Shown: positions 7,916-18,888 of the stretch, piece by piece
Position numbering within the stretch: the stretch's first letter is position 1
Layout: each line of letters begins with the position of its first letter
Origin: Paenibacillus ottowii
GTDB taxonomy: Bacteria > Bacillota > Bacilli > Paenibacillales > Paenibacillaceae
Length of the DNA stretch: 64,000 bases
Assembly (NCBI RefSeq): GCF_006874425.1
Contig: NZ_VIJZ01000001.1
Coordinates: 1 to 64,000, forward strand
Direction: 5' to 3'
The notes under the pieces: model-generated
The model's input: the letters and a program-made list of their open reading frames with translations, nothing else
What the model was told of the DNA's origin: nothing
The model's database searches: none
Position numbers and translations under genes: made by a program

Positions 7916-9087
7916 ATGAAGCAAGTGAACTCGCAGGCCGTATCCGCCCTCCTGGCACAGTAGTTGGGATTTTGGGAGGCGGGCAATTAGGAAGAATGCT
8001 TGTACTGGCAGGAACAAACCTAGGCTATCGCTTCGTAACGCTGGACCCTACACCAGATAGTCCGTGTGGACAGGTATCCGAACAAATCCGTGCTGCCTAC
8101 GATGATGAGCGCGCGGCCAGAGAGTTGGCTGGACGCTGTGATGTGATCACGTATGAGTTTGAAAATGTGGATGCGGGTGTAGCCGAGCTTTTGGAACAGG
8201 AATCGAGTGTACCGCAGGGCAGCAGCCTTTTGTACACGACACAACATCGTTTGCGGGAAAAACGTTCTATTGAAGCAGCTGGTGTTCCTGTCGCTCCATA
8301 TCGCGAAATCAGCAGTTCTGCTGATATGGTTCGAGCGGTAGCTGAACTGGGTGTTCCGTGTGTGCTCAAAACAGCAGTCGGCGGTTATGATGGCAAGGGC
8401 CAAGTGGTCATTCGCCAAACAGAGCAGGCCAAGGATGCCTACGAACAACTGGCTGGAGGCGGTGCGGAACTGGTGTTGGAACAGTTCATCCGTTTTCGCT
8501 GTGAGATCTCAGTGATTGTAGCTCGCAGTACGAACGGTGAAGCCAAAGCCTTTCCACCTGCAGAGAACATTCACGTAAACAACATTTTGCACACGTCGAT
8601 TGTACCCGCGCGTGTACCTGAACCTGTCCAGGAGGAAGCACGCAAATTGGCGCTAGCTGTGGCGGAGTCATTGGGTGCGGTAGGACTGCTCGCTGTGGAG
8701 ATGTTTGTCACCGAAGAAGGACAATTATACGTTAATGAGTTGGCACCACGACCCCATAACTCCGGTCACTACACGATGGAGGGATGCGCGACATCGCAAT
8801 TTGAGCAGCATATACGTGCGATTTGCGGTTTGCCACTGGGCAACACGAAGCTGCTAACTCCGGTTGTGATGGTCAATGTACTGGGTGAGCATTTGGAGGA
8901 CGTGATTCGGCGTTTCGGACAATCAGACGCTGAAGCTGAAAGATTGAATGTTGTTCCGAAGCTGCATTTGTATGGAAAAAGTGAAGCCAAGCCAGGCCGA
9001 AAGATGGGACATATTAATCTATTGTGCCAGGATACGGAACAAGCGCTGGAATGGATTGATCAAACCAATATTTGGGGGAATAAATAG
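7912..9087 (+). CDS. purK: N5-carboxyaminoimidazole ribonucleotide synthase
   Basis: An ATP-grasp enzyme that carboxylates AIR with bicarbonate to N5-CAIR, the substrate of PurE. The N-terminal [12 protein letters not shown] is the family's PreATP-grasp motif. The central domain has [13 protein letters not shown] (ATP lid) and [25 protein letters not shown] (metal-binding Glu/Asn). The length of 391 residues is normal. Overlap of ATG with the purE stop (ATGA) implies translational coupling. Confidence 0.97.
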   Translation: MNEASELAGRIRPPGTVVGILGGGQLGRMLVLAGTNLGYRFVTLDPTPDSPCGQVSEQIRAAYDDERAARELAGRCDVITYEFENVDAGVAELLEQESSVPQGSSLLYTTQHRLREKRSIEAAGVPVAPYREISSSADMVRAVAELGVPCVLKTAVGGYDGKGQVVIRQTEQAKDAYEQLAGGGAELVLEQFIRFRCEISVIVARSTNGEAKAFPPAENIHVNNILHTSIVPARVPEPVQEEARKLALAVAESLGAVGLLAVEMFVTEEGQLYVNELAPRPHNSGHYTMEGCATSQFEQHIRAICGLPLGNTKLLTPVVMVNVLGEHLEDVIRRFGQSDAEAERLNVVPKLHLYGKSEAKPGRKMGHINLLCQDTEQALEWIDQTNIWGNK

Positions 9088-9089
9088 TT

Positions 9090-10388
9090 ATGATCGAACG
9101 CTATAGCAGACCGGAAATGAGAGCGATTTGGACGGAAGAAAATAAATTTAAGGCTTGGCTGGAAGTAGAACTGTGTGCCTGTGAAGCATGGGCAGAATTA
9201 GGGGTTATCCCGAAAGAAGATACCGTGGCTCTACGCAAAAATGCAAGTTTTGACATTGAACGGATCTATGAAATTGAGCAGGAGACAAGACATGATGTTA
9301 TTGCTTTTACCCGCACGGTGTCCGAAAGTCTTGGCGACGAGCGCAAATGGGTACATTACGGTCTAACCTCCACAGACGTGGTTGATACGGCCTTGGGCTA
9401 TCTGTTAAAGCAGGCGAATGAAATTCTGGAACGGGATATTCTGAATTTTATTGAAATTTTGAAGGAAAAGGCATTGGCTTACAAGCACACACCGATGATG
9501 GGACGTACACATGGAGTGCATGCTGAGCCAACCACATTCGGACTGAAAATGGCCCTGTGGTACGAAGAAATGAAGCGGAATCTGGAACGTTTCCGCCATG
9601 CTGCCGATCAGGTACAATACGGCAAAATGTCTGGTGCAGTCGGAACATACGCCAACATCGATCCTGCTGTGGAAGAATTCGTATGCCGCAAGCTCGGCAC
9701 CAAGCCTGCTCCGATTTCTACACAAACGCTCCAGCGTGATCGTCATGCTGAATATATGGCCACGTTGGCATTGATCGCCACATCGTTGGACAAGTTTGCT
9801 ACAGAAGTCCGTGCCCTGCAAAAGAGTGAATTCCGTGAGGTGGAAGAAGCCTTCGCCAAAGGTCAAAAAGGATCTTCTGCAATGCCGCATAAACGCAATC
9901 CGATCGGAAGTGAAAACATCTCCGGTCTGGCACGTGTGATTCGCGGGCATATGGTATCGGCGTATGAGAATGTAACGCTGTGGCATGAGCGCGACATTTC
10001 GCATTCTTCTGTAGAACGTATCATTCTGCCTGATGCAACGATGCTGTTGAACTACATGCTGAACCGTTTTGGCAATATCGTGAAAAATCTGACGGTCTTC
10101 CCTGAAAATATGAAGCGCAATATGGCGCGTACGTATGGTGTGCCATTCTCTGGCCGTATTATGACGAAGCTGATCGATAAGGGCTTCAGCCGTGAAAAAG
10201 CGTACGATACTGTGCAGCCGCGTGCTATGCAGGCATGGGAAGAGCAACGCCAGTTCCGCGAAATTGTCGAGGCGACTCCGGAAATTACCGCCGTGCTCAG
10301 TCCAGATGAAATCGAGGATGCGTTCAACCCGGCTTGGCATTTGAAGAACGTGGATACGATCTTTAAAAAGCTGGGATTAGGGGAGTAA
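9090..10388 (+). CDS. purB: adenylosuccinate lyase
   Basis: PurB acts twice in purine metabolism, releasing fumarate from SAICAR and from adenylosuccinate. The 432-residue protein carries the fumarase/aspartase superfamily signature [11 protein letters not shown] near residues 263-273. The TSTDVVDTA and [12 protein letters not shown] active-site regions (catalytic His) are also present. It begins two bases after purK. It is followed not by purC, as in Bacillus, but by about 640 bp of structured repeat DNA. Confidence 0.97.
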   Translation: MIERYSRPEMRAIWTEENKFKAWLEVELCACEAWAELGVIPKEDTVALRKNASFDIERIYEIEQETRHDVIAFTRTVSESLGDERKWVHYGLTSTDVVDTALGYLLKQANEILERDILNFIEILKEKALAYKHTPMMGRTHGVHAEPTTFGLKMALWYEEMKRNLERFRHAADQVQYGKMSGAVGTYANIDPAVEEFVCRKLGTKPAPISTQTLQRDRHAEYMATLALIATSLDKFATEVRALQKSEFREVEEAFAKGQKGSSAMPHKRNPIGSENISGLARVIRGHMVSAYENVTLWHERDISHSSVERIILPDATMLLNYMLNRFGNIVKNLTVFPENMKRNMARTYGVPFSGRIMTKLIDKGFSREKAYDTVQPRAMQAWEEQRQFREIVEATPEITAVLSPDEIEDAFNPAWHLKNVDTIFKKLGLGE

Positions 10389-11010
10389 GAGGGAAGGTTG
10401 GGGCTTGGAGCGGATCAGGAGCGTGATGAGACTGCTGCGCGTACGGATCATTCTTCCGATTGCTGTTGCCCCTGGATTCCTAATTGGACAACCTGCAAAG
10501 GTTGGAATCCAGGGGCAAAGGCAAGCGCTAACGCTTCTCCAGAACGATTCCGTCCGCTCCGCTGCTTCCAGCACCAACTCTCATGCGGGAGCAGAGCTAG
10601 GGAAGGTGCGGCACATAAGATGCCGCACCTCTCTAAGACCGATAGAAAAGCCGTGTCTCACTGCTTTTCTATCGCAGCAAGCAACCGTTCCTGGAAGGAC
10701 TGCCGAATTTGCGCAGCAAACAGCCCGCAGTCCTTCCAGGAACGCGCAAGGCTCAAGGAGCGGAGCCTTGAGCCACCCGTCCGCACCGACGTAAAAGCGT
10801 TGCTGGATGAAGCTTGTGCCAAACAAGCCTCATCCAGCGGAACGCGCTTGCCAGCACTACAGCTCCAACAACTCGTCATCCCTTGCTCACCAGCCAACCC
10901 TTGCGGGAGTCCCGAGGGCAGCAGTCCTGGGGGCCTCCCCGAGGGGAGGATTTAGGAGGGGTAAGGTTGATTTGGGAGGGGCAAAGGTTCAAAGAGCAAA
11001 CTCTTTCAAG
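10389..11010 (+). repeat. hairpin array between purB and purC (repeat copy A)
   Basis: No gene is supported here; the open frames are by-products of GC-rich palindromes. Copy A of the dispersed repeat spans about 10446-10567. Its central hairpin is TTGCCCCTGGATTCC (10466-10480) with GGAATCCAGGGGCAA (10504-10518). Five more hairpins follow. The stems are 10604-10613/10621-10630 (10 bp), 10640-10650/10664-10674 (11 bp), 10687-10703/10727-10743 (17 bp, perfect), 10750-10758/10766-10774 (9 bp) and 10802-10816/10824-10838 (one mismatch). The region ends in a G-rich module (10909-10961) holding CCTCCCC/GGGGAGG and TTAGGAGGGG, shared with the purF-purM spacer. Confidence 0.8.
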
Positions 11011-11025
11011 AGGAGGAAGTTGTAA

Positions 11026-11907
11026 ATGTCATTGTCTACCGCCGAAGGTCTGATTCATGCACCGCTCTTGTACAAAGGTAAAGTGCGTGAGTTGTATGAT
11101 CTCGGAGAACATTTTCTGATTGTCGTGACGGACCGGATTTCGGCTTTTGATTATGTGTTGGAACCGCCCGTGCCGGAAAAAGGAAATGTATTGAACAGGC
11201 TTAGTGCTTTCTGGTTTGAACAGACGAAAGACCTGCTGGAGAACCATGTCGTGCATACCGATGTAGATAAGCTCGGACATGTCATCGACGAACAGCATAA
11301 AGAGCTGCTAAAGGACCGGATCATGGTCACGCTAAAGGCTGAACGCATCGACATCGAGTGTGTGGTGCGCGGATATATTACCGGAGGCGGCTGGCGTCAG
11401 TATGAGCAGACCGGTGAGGTGAACGGTATTCCATTGCCCAAGGGGCTACGTAAGAATGAACGTTTTCCCAAGCCTTTATTTACACCGGCTGCCAAAAACG
11501 ATGTCGGTCACGATGAGGACATTTCCCTTCACCAAATGAAAGAGCTGGTCGGGGCCCAGCTAACCGGTGAGCTTGAGGAAAAAAGCTTGGCATTGTACGA
11601 ATTTGCGCGTGCTTTCTGCGATAAGCGGGGAATCATTTTAGCGGATTGCAAGTTTGAGTTTGGTCTTGTTGACGGCAAGGTGATTTTGATTGACGAAATT
11701 TTCACTCCGGATTCATCTCGTTTCTGGGCACAGGAGAAGTATGAGCTGGATGTGGAGATTGACAGCATGGACAAGGAGCCGGTGCGAAGCTATTTGGCAT
11801 CTTCCGGTTGGGACAAGAATAGCAAGCCCGATCCATTGCCTGCTGAGGTCGTAGAAGAAACAACTGCAAGATATACGGATATTTGGCGGCGTCTGACGGC
11901 ACAGTAA
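11026..11907 (+). CDS. purC: SAICAR synthase
   Basis: PurC joins aspartate to CAIR using ATP, giving SAICAR. The product has 293 residues, longer than the roughly 240 of B. subtilis PurC and nearer the long-form enzymes. Visible motifs are LYKGKVRELYDLG (ATP-binding start), VVTDRISAFD, VRGYITGGGW and LADCKFEFG, then LIDEIFTPDSSRFW near the C terminus. AGAGGAGGAAG lies upstream of the ATG. The preceding hairpin array separates it from purB, but no new promoter is obvious, so it should still depend on read-through. Confidence 0.96.
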   Translation: MSLSTAEGLIHAPLLYKGKVRELYDLGEHFLIVVTDRISAFDYVLEPPVPEKGNVLNRLSAFWFEQTKDLLENHVVHTDVDKLGHVIDEQHKELLKDRIMVTLKAERIDIECVVRGYITGGGWRQYEQTGEVNGIPLPKGLRKNERFPKPLFTPAAKNDVGHDEDISLHQMKELVGAQLTGELEEKSLALYEFARAFCDKRGIILADCKFEFGLVDGKVILIDEIFTPDSSRFWAQEKYELDVEIDSMDKEPVRSYLASSGWDKNSKPDPLPAEVVEETTARYTDIWRRLTAQ

Positions 11908-11965
11908 ATAGTAATCATAATTCAACCAATAGGATTCACTCATTCGGAGGAGGAACTGAAGGAAC

Positions 11966-12211
11966 ATGATGAAAGCAACGGTCTATGTCACGATTAAGCA
12001 AAGCGTTTTGGACCCGCAAGGGGTTGCGGTGCAGGGCGCACTGCATTCTATGGGTTTCGGAGAAGTGGAAAGCGTCAGAATTGGTAAGTATATGGAACTG
12101 AATCTGGATACAACAGACCGCGAGAGTGCAGAGAAACGCATCATCGAGATGTGTGAAAAGCTGCTGGCCAACACGGTCATTGAAGACTACCGCTACGAAC
12201 TGGAGGGCTGA
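11966..12211 (+). CDS. purS: FGAM synthase subunit PurS
   Basis: A small 81-residue subunit that bridges PurL and PurQ in the Gram-positive three-part formylglycinamidine synthase. The sequence [30 protein letters not shown] is characteristic, as are the ferredoxin-like length and the C-terminal EDYRYELE. A second ATG follows the first directly. CGGAGGAGG lies upstream, slightly far, with AAGGAAC nearer. Confidence 0.95.
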   Translation: MMKATVYVTIKQSVLDPQGVAVQGALHSMGFGEVESVRIGKYMELNLDTTDRESAEKRIIEMCEKLLANTVIEDYRYELEG

Positions 12212-12215
12212 TTCC

Positions 12216-12905
12216 ATGAAATTTGCAGTTCTGGTTTTTCCGGGCTCCAACTGTGATATTGACTGCTATAAGGCGATAGAGGACACGGTCGGTGAACCTG
12301 TCGATTATGTGTGGCATACTGCAACGGATCTGTCACCTTACGATTGTATTCTTGTTCCGGGAGGCTTCTCCTACGGGGATTATCTGCGCTGCGGTGCGAT
12401 TTCCCGGTTTGCCCCGGTAATGAAGGAAGTAGCCAAAGCGGCTGCCGAAGGCAAATATATTTTGGGGATTTGCAACGGTTTTCAAATTTTGACCGAAGCC
12501 GGGCTATTGCCAGGAGCTTTGCGCCGTAATATGTCGATGAAATTCCTATGCCGGGATACGGTGTTGCAGGTTGCGAATAACCAAACGCCTTTTACAAGAG
12601 ACTATGCTGCTGGTGAAGAGATCATTATTCCGATCGCACATGGTGAAGGCAACTATTACTGTGATGATGAGACGCTGGCTCGTTTGCAGGCGAACAATCA
12701 GATCGTATTTACGTATAAAGATAATCCCAACGGTTCCGTGACCGATATTGCAGGGATTTGTAATGAACAAGGTAACGTGCTGGGCATGATGCCCCACCCG
12801 GAACGTGCGGTGAACGCATTGCTTGGCACGGATGACGGCAAACGTATGTTTACATCTATTTTGAATGCTTGGAGGGATCGTCATGGCGCAGCAAGTGTCC
12901 GCTAA
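12216..12905 (+). CDS. purQ: FGAM synthase glutaminase subunit PurQ
   Basis: Class I glutamine amidotransferase that feeds ammonia to PurL. The nucleophile is in [11 protein letters not shown] and the His/Glu pair in MMPHPERA. The start ATG ([14 protein letters not shown]) is four bases after the purS stop, with GGAGGGCTGA as ribosome binding site; upstream in-frame codons overlap purS. The product is 229 residues. Its 3' end overlaps purL by 23 bases, so the two subunits are likely made in step. Confidence 0.96.
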   Translation: MKFAVLVFPGSNCDIDCYKAIEDTVGEPVDYVWHTATDLSPYDCILVPGGFSYGDYLRCGAISRFAPVMKEVAKAAAEGKYILGICNGFQILTEAGLLPGALRRNMSMKFLCRDTVLQVANNQTPFTRDYAAGEEIIIPIAHGEGNYYCDDETLARLQANNQIVFTYKDNPNGSVTDIAGICNEQGNVLGMMPHPERAVNALLGTDDGKRMFTSILNAWRDRHGAASVR

Positions 12906-15126
12906 GGAACCGACGGCAGAGCAGGTTGCCGAACATAAACTGTATCAGCAGATGGGTGTGTCGGACAGTGAATATGCGCTGATCTGTGAATTCATGGGGC
13001 GTCAGCCGAATTATACGGAGATCGGCGTGTTCAGTGTGATGTGGTCAGAGCATTGTGCTTACAAAAACTCCAAGCCGTTGCTGAGACGTTTCCCGACGAG
13101 CGGTCCGCGAGTTCTGATGGGACCCGGTGAAGGAGCAGGGATTGTAGATATTGGAGACAACCAAGCGGTTGTATTTAAAATCGAAAGTCATAACCATCCA
13201 TCCGCTGTGGAGCCTTTTCAAGGGGCAGCGACTGGGGTAGGCGGCATTATCCGTGATATTTTCTCCATGGGTGCAAGACCTGTCGCGGTGCTGAACTCTT
13301 TGCGTTTTGGCAAGCTGGAGAGCGACCGTGTGAAATATCTGTTTGAGCATGTGGTATCCGGTATTGCAGGCTATGGAAACTGTATCGGTATTCCGACCGT
13401 AGGCGGCGAGGTTGTATTTGATGAAAGCTATGAGGGTAATCCACTCGTTAATGCCATGTGTGTCGGACTGATTGACCATGATAAAATCCAGCGCGGTGTG
13501 GCAAAAGGGGTCGGCAATCCGGTGTTTTATGTGGGCCCGCCGACAGGTCGTGACGGGATTCACGGAGCAACCTTCGCCTCTGTTGAGCTGACCGAGGAAT
13601 CCGAAGCGAATCGGACTGCGGTTCAAGTAGGCGATCCATTTATGGAGAAGCTGGTTATGGAATCATGTCTCGAACTGATCGACAGCGGTATTGTACTGGG
13701 TATTCAGGATATGGGCGCAGCGGGACTTACCTGCTCCAGTGCCGAAATGGCAAGCAAGGCGGGCAACGGTCTTGAGCTGTATCTGGATCAGGTACCACAA
13801 CGTGAAGAGGGTATGACCCCTTATGAAATGATGCTGTCCGAATCACAAGAACGGATGCTGTTCGTAGTGGAGCCTAAGGATGAAGCACAGGCGCTTGAAA
13901 TTTTCGAACGTTGGGGCGTTATTTGTGCCAAGGTCGGCAAAGTAACGGATGATGGACGTTTGCGTTTGTTCCATCACGGTGAAGTGGTGGGTGATATGCC
14001 AGTGACGGCGCTGGTAGACGAGTGCCCGATCTATGACAAGCCTTCCGAAGTTCCAGCTTATTATGAGCAAAATGCTGCTGTTGACACATTGCGTTACCCA
14101 GAAGTGACCGATTTGAACGGTGCGCTGAAAAAGGTGCTTTCATCGCCAAGTGTAGCCAGCAAGAAATGGGTATACGAGCAGTATGATTACATGGTTCGCA
14201 CCAGTACGGCTGTTCGTCCGGGCTCAGATGCGGCTGTAGTGACTGTACACGGCACCCGTAAGGGACTTGCGATGACCACGGATTGTAACGGACGTTATGT
14301 ATATCTGGATCCTGAGGTAGGCGGACGGATTGCAGTCAGCGAAGCCGCACGTAACATTGTATGCTCTGGCGGCGAACCGTTGGCGATTACAGACAATCTC
14401 AACTTCGGTAACCCTGAAAAGCCGGATATTTTCTGGCAAATGGAAAAGGCTGTTGACGGTATGGCAGAAGCTTGCCGTGTGCTGGATACTCCTGTCATCG
14501 GAGGAAATGTCAGCTTGTACAACGAGAACGCCAAAGGTGCAATTTATCCAACGCCTGTAGTCGGCATGGTCGGTCTCGTACATGATACTGACCATATTAC
14601 GACGCAAGGCTTCAAGGCCGAAGGCGACGTCATTTTCCTAGTGGGGGAGACGAAGGCTGAGCTGGGAGGCAGTGAGTTCCAGGCTGTCGTGCACGGTGTA
14701 TCCGAAGGACGTCCGCCTGAGCTGGATTTGAATGTAGAGAAAAAACTGCTGACCGCAGTACTGGGAGCGATTCAGGCAGGATTGGTACAATCCGCACATG
14801 ACCTCGCAGAGGGCGGATTGGCTGTAGCGCTTGCCGAATCTGGAATTAGCGGCGGATTGGGAGCACAGGTCAACGTAGAAACGTCTTTGCGTCCTGACCA
14901 TGCGTTGTTCAGCGAAAGTCAATCCCGCATTTTGTTATCCGCATCGCCGGATAAAGCGTCTGCGCTGGAGGCACATCTGCGTGGATTGGAAGTGCCAGTT
15001 ACCGTATTGGGAAAAGTTGAAGGATCACAATTGACAGTTGAGGTGAACGGACAACCCGCTTTGAACGAGGCAGTTGCTAGTTTGAAGCAAATCTGGGAGG
15101 ATGTCATTCCATGTCTGATGAAATAA
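12883..15126 (+). CDS. purL: FGAM synthase subunit PurL
   Basis: The large synthetase subunit of the PurSQL complex, converting FGAR to FGAM with ATP. It is the small-type PurL (about 747 residues), which needs separate PurS and PurQ, both present upstream. Motifs include [39 protein letters not shown] and [15 protein letters not shown] second ATP-binding-like half contains GSDAAVV. I chose MAQQV because GGAGGG lies six bases ahead; an ATG six codons earlier precedes that site. Confidence 0.96.
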   Translation: MAQQVSAKEPTAEQVAEHKLYQQMGVSDSEYALICEFMGRQPNYTEIGVFSVMWSEHCAYKNSKPLLRRFPTSGPRVLMGPGEGAGIVDIGDNQAVVFKIESHNHPSAVEPFQGAATGVGGIIRDIFSMGARPVAVLNSLRFGKLESDRVKYLFEHVVSGIAGYGNCIGIPTVGGEVVFDESYEGNPLVNAMCVGLIDHDKIQRGVAKGVGNPVFYVGPPTGRDGIHGATFASVELTEESEANRTAVQVGDPFMEKLVMESCLELIDSGIVLGIQDMGAAGLTCSSAEMASKAGNGLELYLDQVPQREEGMTPYEMMLSESQERMLFVVEPKDEAQALEIFERWGVICAKVGKVTDDGRLRLFHHGEVVGDMPVTALVDECPIYDKPSEVPAYYEQNAAVDTLRYPEVTDLNGALKKVLSSPSVASKKWVYEQYDYMVRTSTAVRPGSDAAVVTVHGTRKGLAMTTDCNGRYVYLDPEVGGRIAVSEAARNIVCSGGEPLAITDNLNFGNPEKPDIFWQMEKAVDGMAEACRVLDTPVIGGNVSLYNENAKGAIYPTPVVGMVGLVHDTDHITTQGFKAEGDVIFLVGETKAELGGSEFQAVVHGVSEGRPPELDLNVEKKLLTAVLGAIQAGLVQSAHDLAEGGLAVALAESGISGGLGAQVNVETSLRPDHALFSESQSRILLSASPDKASALEAHLRGLEVPVTVLGKVEGSQLTVEVNGQPALNEAVASLKQIWEDVIPCLMK

Positions 15127-16592
15127 CAGCACGGACGTTGTGGACTGGAGATTATTATAATGAGGGCTCTGGTAAAGAGGGGCTGTTTGATAAATTAAAA
15201 GAGGAATGCGGCGTGTTCGGAGTGTACAGACACTCCGATGCCGCTTCCTTAGCCTACTACGGCTTACATGCGCTTCAGCATCGTGGTGAGGAAAGCGCAG
15301 GGATCTGTGTGAGCAGTGGCGACGAATTCCATTATCATCGTGGGATGGGACTTGTCAAAGAAGTATTTAATAAAGATTTGCTGGCTTCGTTGACAGGCGA
15401 TATTGCCATAGGGCATGTGCGCTACTCGACAAGTGGAGACAGTAAGCTGACGAATGCACAACCTTTGGTGTTCAAGTATCGTGATGGTGATCTGGCGGTA
15501 GCGACAAACGGAAATATCGTGAATGCTTTGCAAATCCGGCATGAGCTGGAGCAGGGTGGGTCTATTTTTCAAACGACCAGCGATACCGAAGTAGTAGCTC
15601 ATTTGATCGCACGGTCGTCCAAGGATTTAGTAGAGGCTGCCAAAGATGCATTAAAACGTATTGTCGGTGGGTTTGCATTCCTTATTATGACCAATGACAA
15701 GCTGCTTGTGGCTTCTGATCCCAACGGCTTGCGTCCATTAACGATGGGCAAATTGGGAGATGCATATCTGTTTGCATCCGAATCCTGCGCTTTGGAAACG
15801 ATTGGTGCAGAGCTGTTGCGCGATATCGAGCCAGGTGAGTTGCTCGTCCTGGATAAAAATGGATTGCACGAAGATCGTTATACCGAAGAGAAGCAGCGTA
15901 AAGCGCTGTGTGCGATGGAGTATATTTATTTTGCTCGTCCTGACAGTGATTTGAACGGGGCTAATCTTCATGCTGCACGCAAACGGATGGGTAGCCAACT
16001 GGCGTTGGAGGCTTTTGTCGATGCTGATTTGGTTACCGGTGTACCGGATTCCAGTATTTCGGCTGCAATTGGTTATGCAGAGCAAACAGGTATTCCTTAT
16101 GAGCTGGGCATGATTAAAAATAAATATACTGGTCGTACCTTCATTCAACCGAGTCAGGAACTGCGCGAGCAAGGTGTAAAAATGAAGCTGAGCGCTGTAC
16201 GCCGTGTGGTTGAGGGTAAACGGGTCATTATGATCGACGACTCTATCGTTCGAGGCACCACGTCTCGTCGAATCGTAAATATGCTGCGGGATGCGGGCGC
16301 GTTAGAAGTACATGTACGTATTACCTCGCCGCCTTTCAAAAACCCGTGCTTCTACGGTATCGACACACCGGATCGTCGGGAACTGATCGCTTCGTCCAAA
16401 ACCGTTGAGGAAATTCGCCAAGAGATTAACGCTGACTCGCTTTACTTTATGAGCGCTGAGGGGTTGATTGCCGCGGTAGGCGGAAATAACGAGCAGGATT
16501 ACAAGGGCGGTTTGTGCCTGGCTTGTTTCGATAACGATTATCCGACTCAGGTAGATTTCAAAGGTGAAGAAAAGTTCGGGTGTAGTTGTTGA
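15111..16592 (+). CDS. purF: amidophosphoribosyltransferase
   Basis: First committed enzyme of purine synthesis, making phosphoribosylamine from PRPP and glutamine. The N-terminal nucleophile is Cys33 in [10 protein letters not shown], so a 32-residue propeptide would be removed, longer than the 11 residues of the B. subtilis enzyme. The PRPP-binding loop [17 protein letters not shown] is clear. Cysteines near the C terminus ([15 protein letters not shown]) fit the 4Fe-4S oxygen-sensing site of the Bacillus type. It overlaps purL by 16 bases. The next gene, purM, is about 640 bp away across hairpin-rich DNA. Confidence 0.96.
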   Translation: MSDEITARTLWTGDYYNEGSGKEGLFDKLKEECGVFGVYRHSDAASLAYYGLHALQHRGEESAGICVSSGDEFHYHRGMGLVKEVFNKDLLASLTGDIAIGHVRYSTSGDSKLTNAQPLVFKYRDGDLAVATNGNIVNALQIRHELEQGGSIFQTTSDTEVVAHLIARSSKDLVEAAKDALKRIVGGFAFLIMTNDKLLVASDPNGLRPLTMGKLGDAYLFASESCALETIGAELLRDIEPGELLVLDKNGLHEDRYTEEKQRKALCAMEYIYFARPDSDLNGANLHAARKRMGSQLALEAFVDADLVTGVPDSSISAAIGYAEQTGIPYELGMIKNKYTGRTFIQPSQELREQGVKMKLSAVRRVVEGKRVIMIDDSIVRGTTSRRIVNMLRDAGALEVHVRITSPPFKNPCFYGIDTPDRRELIASSKTVEEIRQEINADSLYFMSAEGLIAAVGGNNEQDYKGGLCLACFDNDYPTQVDFKGEEKFGCSC

Positions 16593-17215
16593 GAATAGGG
16601 AACAAAAGAGGTACAGTCGGTGCATGTTGTAGGTGAAGGTGGTTCTGAGGGAGCCACTCCGCGTGTGGAAGGTTCTTATGATCGCTGCGCTTCTCCAGAA
16701 TCCTTCCACCCGCTGCGTTCCTCAGGTGTGCATTACTTTACAGCAGTGCCTGTACCTCTTCTGTTCCCACGAGGAAGAGAAGAGGTAAGGCCGTTAAAAA
16801 CTCATGGCATAACTATTTCATGCCATGAGTTTTTAACGGGCGGCTGTAAAGCCGCCCTTGAGCCAGCGAAGCGAGGCTCAGGCAGCAGGCTGGGCGAAGC
16901 TGCCTGCCTCAAGGGGCAAAGAAGTAAGCCGCCCGTTGGCGCTGCTCACTTCTTTGCCTGGCACGTCCCCGCCTTTGTGAAGCAAATAGCCCGGGACGTG
17001 CCCTCGCCGCCATTATCAAAGGCGGCCACGCACCAAAGCGTGTCATTGTCATTTGCGGGCTGGCCCGCGAATGACAATGGAAAACACGCGACTCACAGCA
17101 CGAACCACCACCAAGCAGCACCCAATCCTACGCATCTGACCGACTCTTGAGGGGTCCAGGGGGAGCAGCCCCATGGAATCCTCCCTGCTAGGGAGGACTT
17201 AGGAGGGTCAATCAT
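16593..17215 (+). repeat. hairpin array between purF and purM (repeat copy B)
   Basis: No gene is supported. The region opens with a long-range inverted repeat, 16598-16616 with 16750-16768 (18 of 19 pairs). It encloses CTGAGG/CCTCAG and GTGGAAGG/CCTTCCAC stems around the loop motif GATCGCTGCGCTTCTCCAGA. Then come 16793-16810/16820-16837 (18 bp, perfect), 16838-16844/16851-16857, 16915-16929/16944-16958 (14 of 15) and 16960-16969/16993-17002 (10 bp). A nested stem follows, 17044-17053/17070-17079 with GCGGGC/GCCCGC inside. It ends in the G-rich module 17149-17207 (CTCCC...GGGAGGACTTAGGAGGG), as in the purB-purC spacer. Confidence 0.8.
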
Positions 17216-17233
17216 TTGAAGGAGTGTTCATGA

Positions 17234-18274
17234 ATGTCCGAAGCATACAAAAACGCAGGGGTAGATATCGCTGCCGGTAATGAAGCAGTAGAACGGATGA
17301 AAAAGCACGTCAAACGTACCTTCCGTCCGGAAGTGCTCACGGACTTGGGCGGATTCGGTGCGTTGTTCGGTTTGAATAAAGATAAGTACGCGGAGCCTGT
17401 ACTCGTTTCCGGTACTGACGGTGTCGGCACGAAGCTGAAGCTTGCCTTCGCAATGGATCGCCATGACACCATCGGTATTGATGCAGTTGCGATGTGCGTA
17501 AACGACATTGTCGTCGGGGGCGCGGAGCCGCTCTTTTTTCTCGATTATCTCGCCTGTGACAAGGTCATACCTGAGAAAATCGAAGCGATTGTCGCGGGTA
17601 TTGCAGAGGGCTGCCATCAATCGGGGTGTGCATTGGTCGGTGGTGAAACTGCAGAAATGCCGGGAATGTACAGCGAGGGTGAATATGATATTGCCGGATT
17701 CACTGTCGGCATTGTAGATAAGAGCAAAATCATTAACGGCAGTTCCATTGCTCCTGGAGATACTGTAATCGGACTGGCTTCCAGTGGAGTTCACAGTAAT
17801 GGCTTTTCCCTGGTTCGCAAGCTGTTATTGGAACAGGAAGGCTATGATTTGCATGATGAAATCGAGGGCTTGAACGGCAGACTGGGCGATGTATTGCTGG
17901 AGCCGACGAAAATTTATGTGAAATCTGTGTTGGCATTGCTGGATAAAGTAAAAGTAAAAGGCATGGCGCATATCACTGGTGGCGGTTTTATTGAAAATAT
18001 CCCTAGAGTGTTACCGGATCACGTTAATGTGGATATACAGTACGGCGCTTGGCCGATTCTGCCAATCTTCCAGCTCATGCAGGAAAAAGGCGAAATCTCC
18101 AACAAAGACATGTTCACCACCTTCAATATGGGGATTGGAATGGTGATTGTTGTCGGTGCAGAGCATGCACAGACCGCACTGGAAGTTCTGAAAGAACAGG
18201 GTGAAGCTGCGTATGTGATCGGAAAAGTAACGGAAGGCAGCTCGATCGTGACCTTTACGGGAGCCGAGGTATAA
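17234..18274 (+). CDS. purM: AIR synthase (phosphoribosylformylglycinamidine cyclo-ligase)
   Basis: PurM closes the imidazole ring, turning FGAM into AIR with ATP. The 346-residue product shows the family landmarks [46 protein letters not shown] and [18 protein letters not shown] ribosome binding site GAAGGAGTG lies ahead of the ATG. The first gene after the second hairpin array. Its stop TAA overlaps the ATG of purN by one base. Confidence 0.97.
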   Translation: MSEAYKNAGVDIAAGNEAVERMKKHVKRTFRPEVLTDLGGFGALFGLNKDKYAEPVLVSGTDGVGTKLKLAFAMDRHDTIGIDAVAMCVNDIVVGGAEPLFFLDYLACDKVIPEKIEAIVAGIAEGCHQSGCALVGGETAEMPGMYSEGEYDIAGFTVGIVDKSKIINGSSIAPGDTVIGLASSGVHSNGFSLVRKLLLEQEGYDLHDEIEGLNGRLGDVLLEPTKIYVKSVLALLDKVKVKGMAHITGGGFIENIPRVLPDHVNVDIQYGAWPILPIFQLMQEKGEISNKDMFTTFNMGIGMVIVVGAEHAQTALEVLKEQGEAAYVIGKVTEGSSIVTFTGAEV

Positions 18275-18888
18275 TGAGCAATTACCGAATTGCTGTTTTT
18301 GCATCAGGCGAAGGGACGAACTTTCAGGCTTTGGTGGATGCGGCTGCGCGGGGTGAACTGGGCGGGGCCTCGATAGAACTGCTCATCTGTGACAAGCCTG
18401 CGGCTCCTGCTGTAGCTAGAGCACAAAAAGCTGGAATTGTCTGTCATACTTTTCGCCCTAAGGAATACCCTACCCGAGAAGACTATGAGCGTGAATTAGT
18501 GGCTTTGCTGGAGCAGAAATCGATTGATCTCGTTGTGCTGGCAGGCTACATGCGTTTGTTATCCAGTGTTATGGTTGATGCGTACGCTGGGAAAATCATT
18601 AATATTCATCCGTCCCTGCTTCCGGCATTTCCAGGGAAGGATGCTGTTGGACAGGCATTGGCCTATGGGGTGAAGGTAAGTGGAGTCACCGTCCATTTTG
18701 TGGACGGGGGGATGGATACTGGTGCGATTATCGCCCAACGTGTCGTGGAGGTTTACGATCATGATACAGCGGAATCCTTATCCGCAGCCATTCAATCCGT
18801 TGAGCGCCAGCTATATCCAGAGGTAGTTGGCAGACTGGCCCAAGGGAAAATACAATTGAATGGCCGCAAGGTGAGCTCACTTCTCTAA
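18274..18888 (+). CDS. purN: GAR transformylase PurN
   Basis: Folate-dependent phosphoribosylglycinamide formyltransferase of 204 residues. The motif NIHPSLLPAFPGKDAVGQA holds the catalytic Asn and His. The conserved Asp appears in HFVDGGMDTGAIIAQ. It opens with RIAVFASGEGTNFQAL, the phosphate-binding strand. One-base overlap with purM shows translational coupling. No formate-dependent PurT is seen in the window. Confidence 0.96.
   Translation: MSNYRIAVFASGEGTNFQALVDAAARGELGGASIELLICDKPAAPAVARAQKAGIVCHTFRPKEYPTREDYERELVALLEQKSIDLVVLAGYMRLLSSVMVDAYAGKIINIHPSLLPAFPGKDAVGQALAYGVKVSGVTVHFVDGGMDTGAIIAQRVVEVYDHDTAESLSAAIQSVERQLYPEVVGRLAQGKIQLNGRKVSSLL

Noticed and set aside
9405..10340. A 311-codon minus-strand frame inside purB
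   Set aside because: Antisense shadow of purB with Cys/His/Arg-rich content and no start signal.
10398..11053. Several overlapping open frames of 72-185 codons in the purB-purC spacer
   Set aside because: They run through perfect palindromes in several frames, lack ribosome binding sites, and encode low-complexity Ser/Arg/Pro/Ala-rich products. Hairpin DNA explains them better.
16793..17089. Hairpins considered as integron attC sites
   Set aside because: The stems begin GTT and end AAC, the reverse of the attC R''/R' layout. No integrase or gene cassettes are present.
16620..17150. A 176-codon open frame in the purF-purM spacer
   Set aside because: It has no ribosome binding site and its codons follow the hairpin arms. 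The opposite strand is similarly open, as expected for GC-rich inverted repeats.
10389..17215. Hairpin arrays considered as CRISPR
   Set aside because: The palindromes differ from one another, have no regular spacing, and no cas genes are present.
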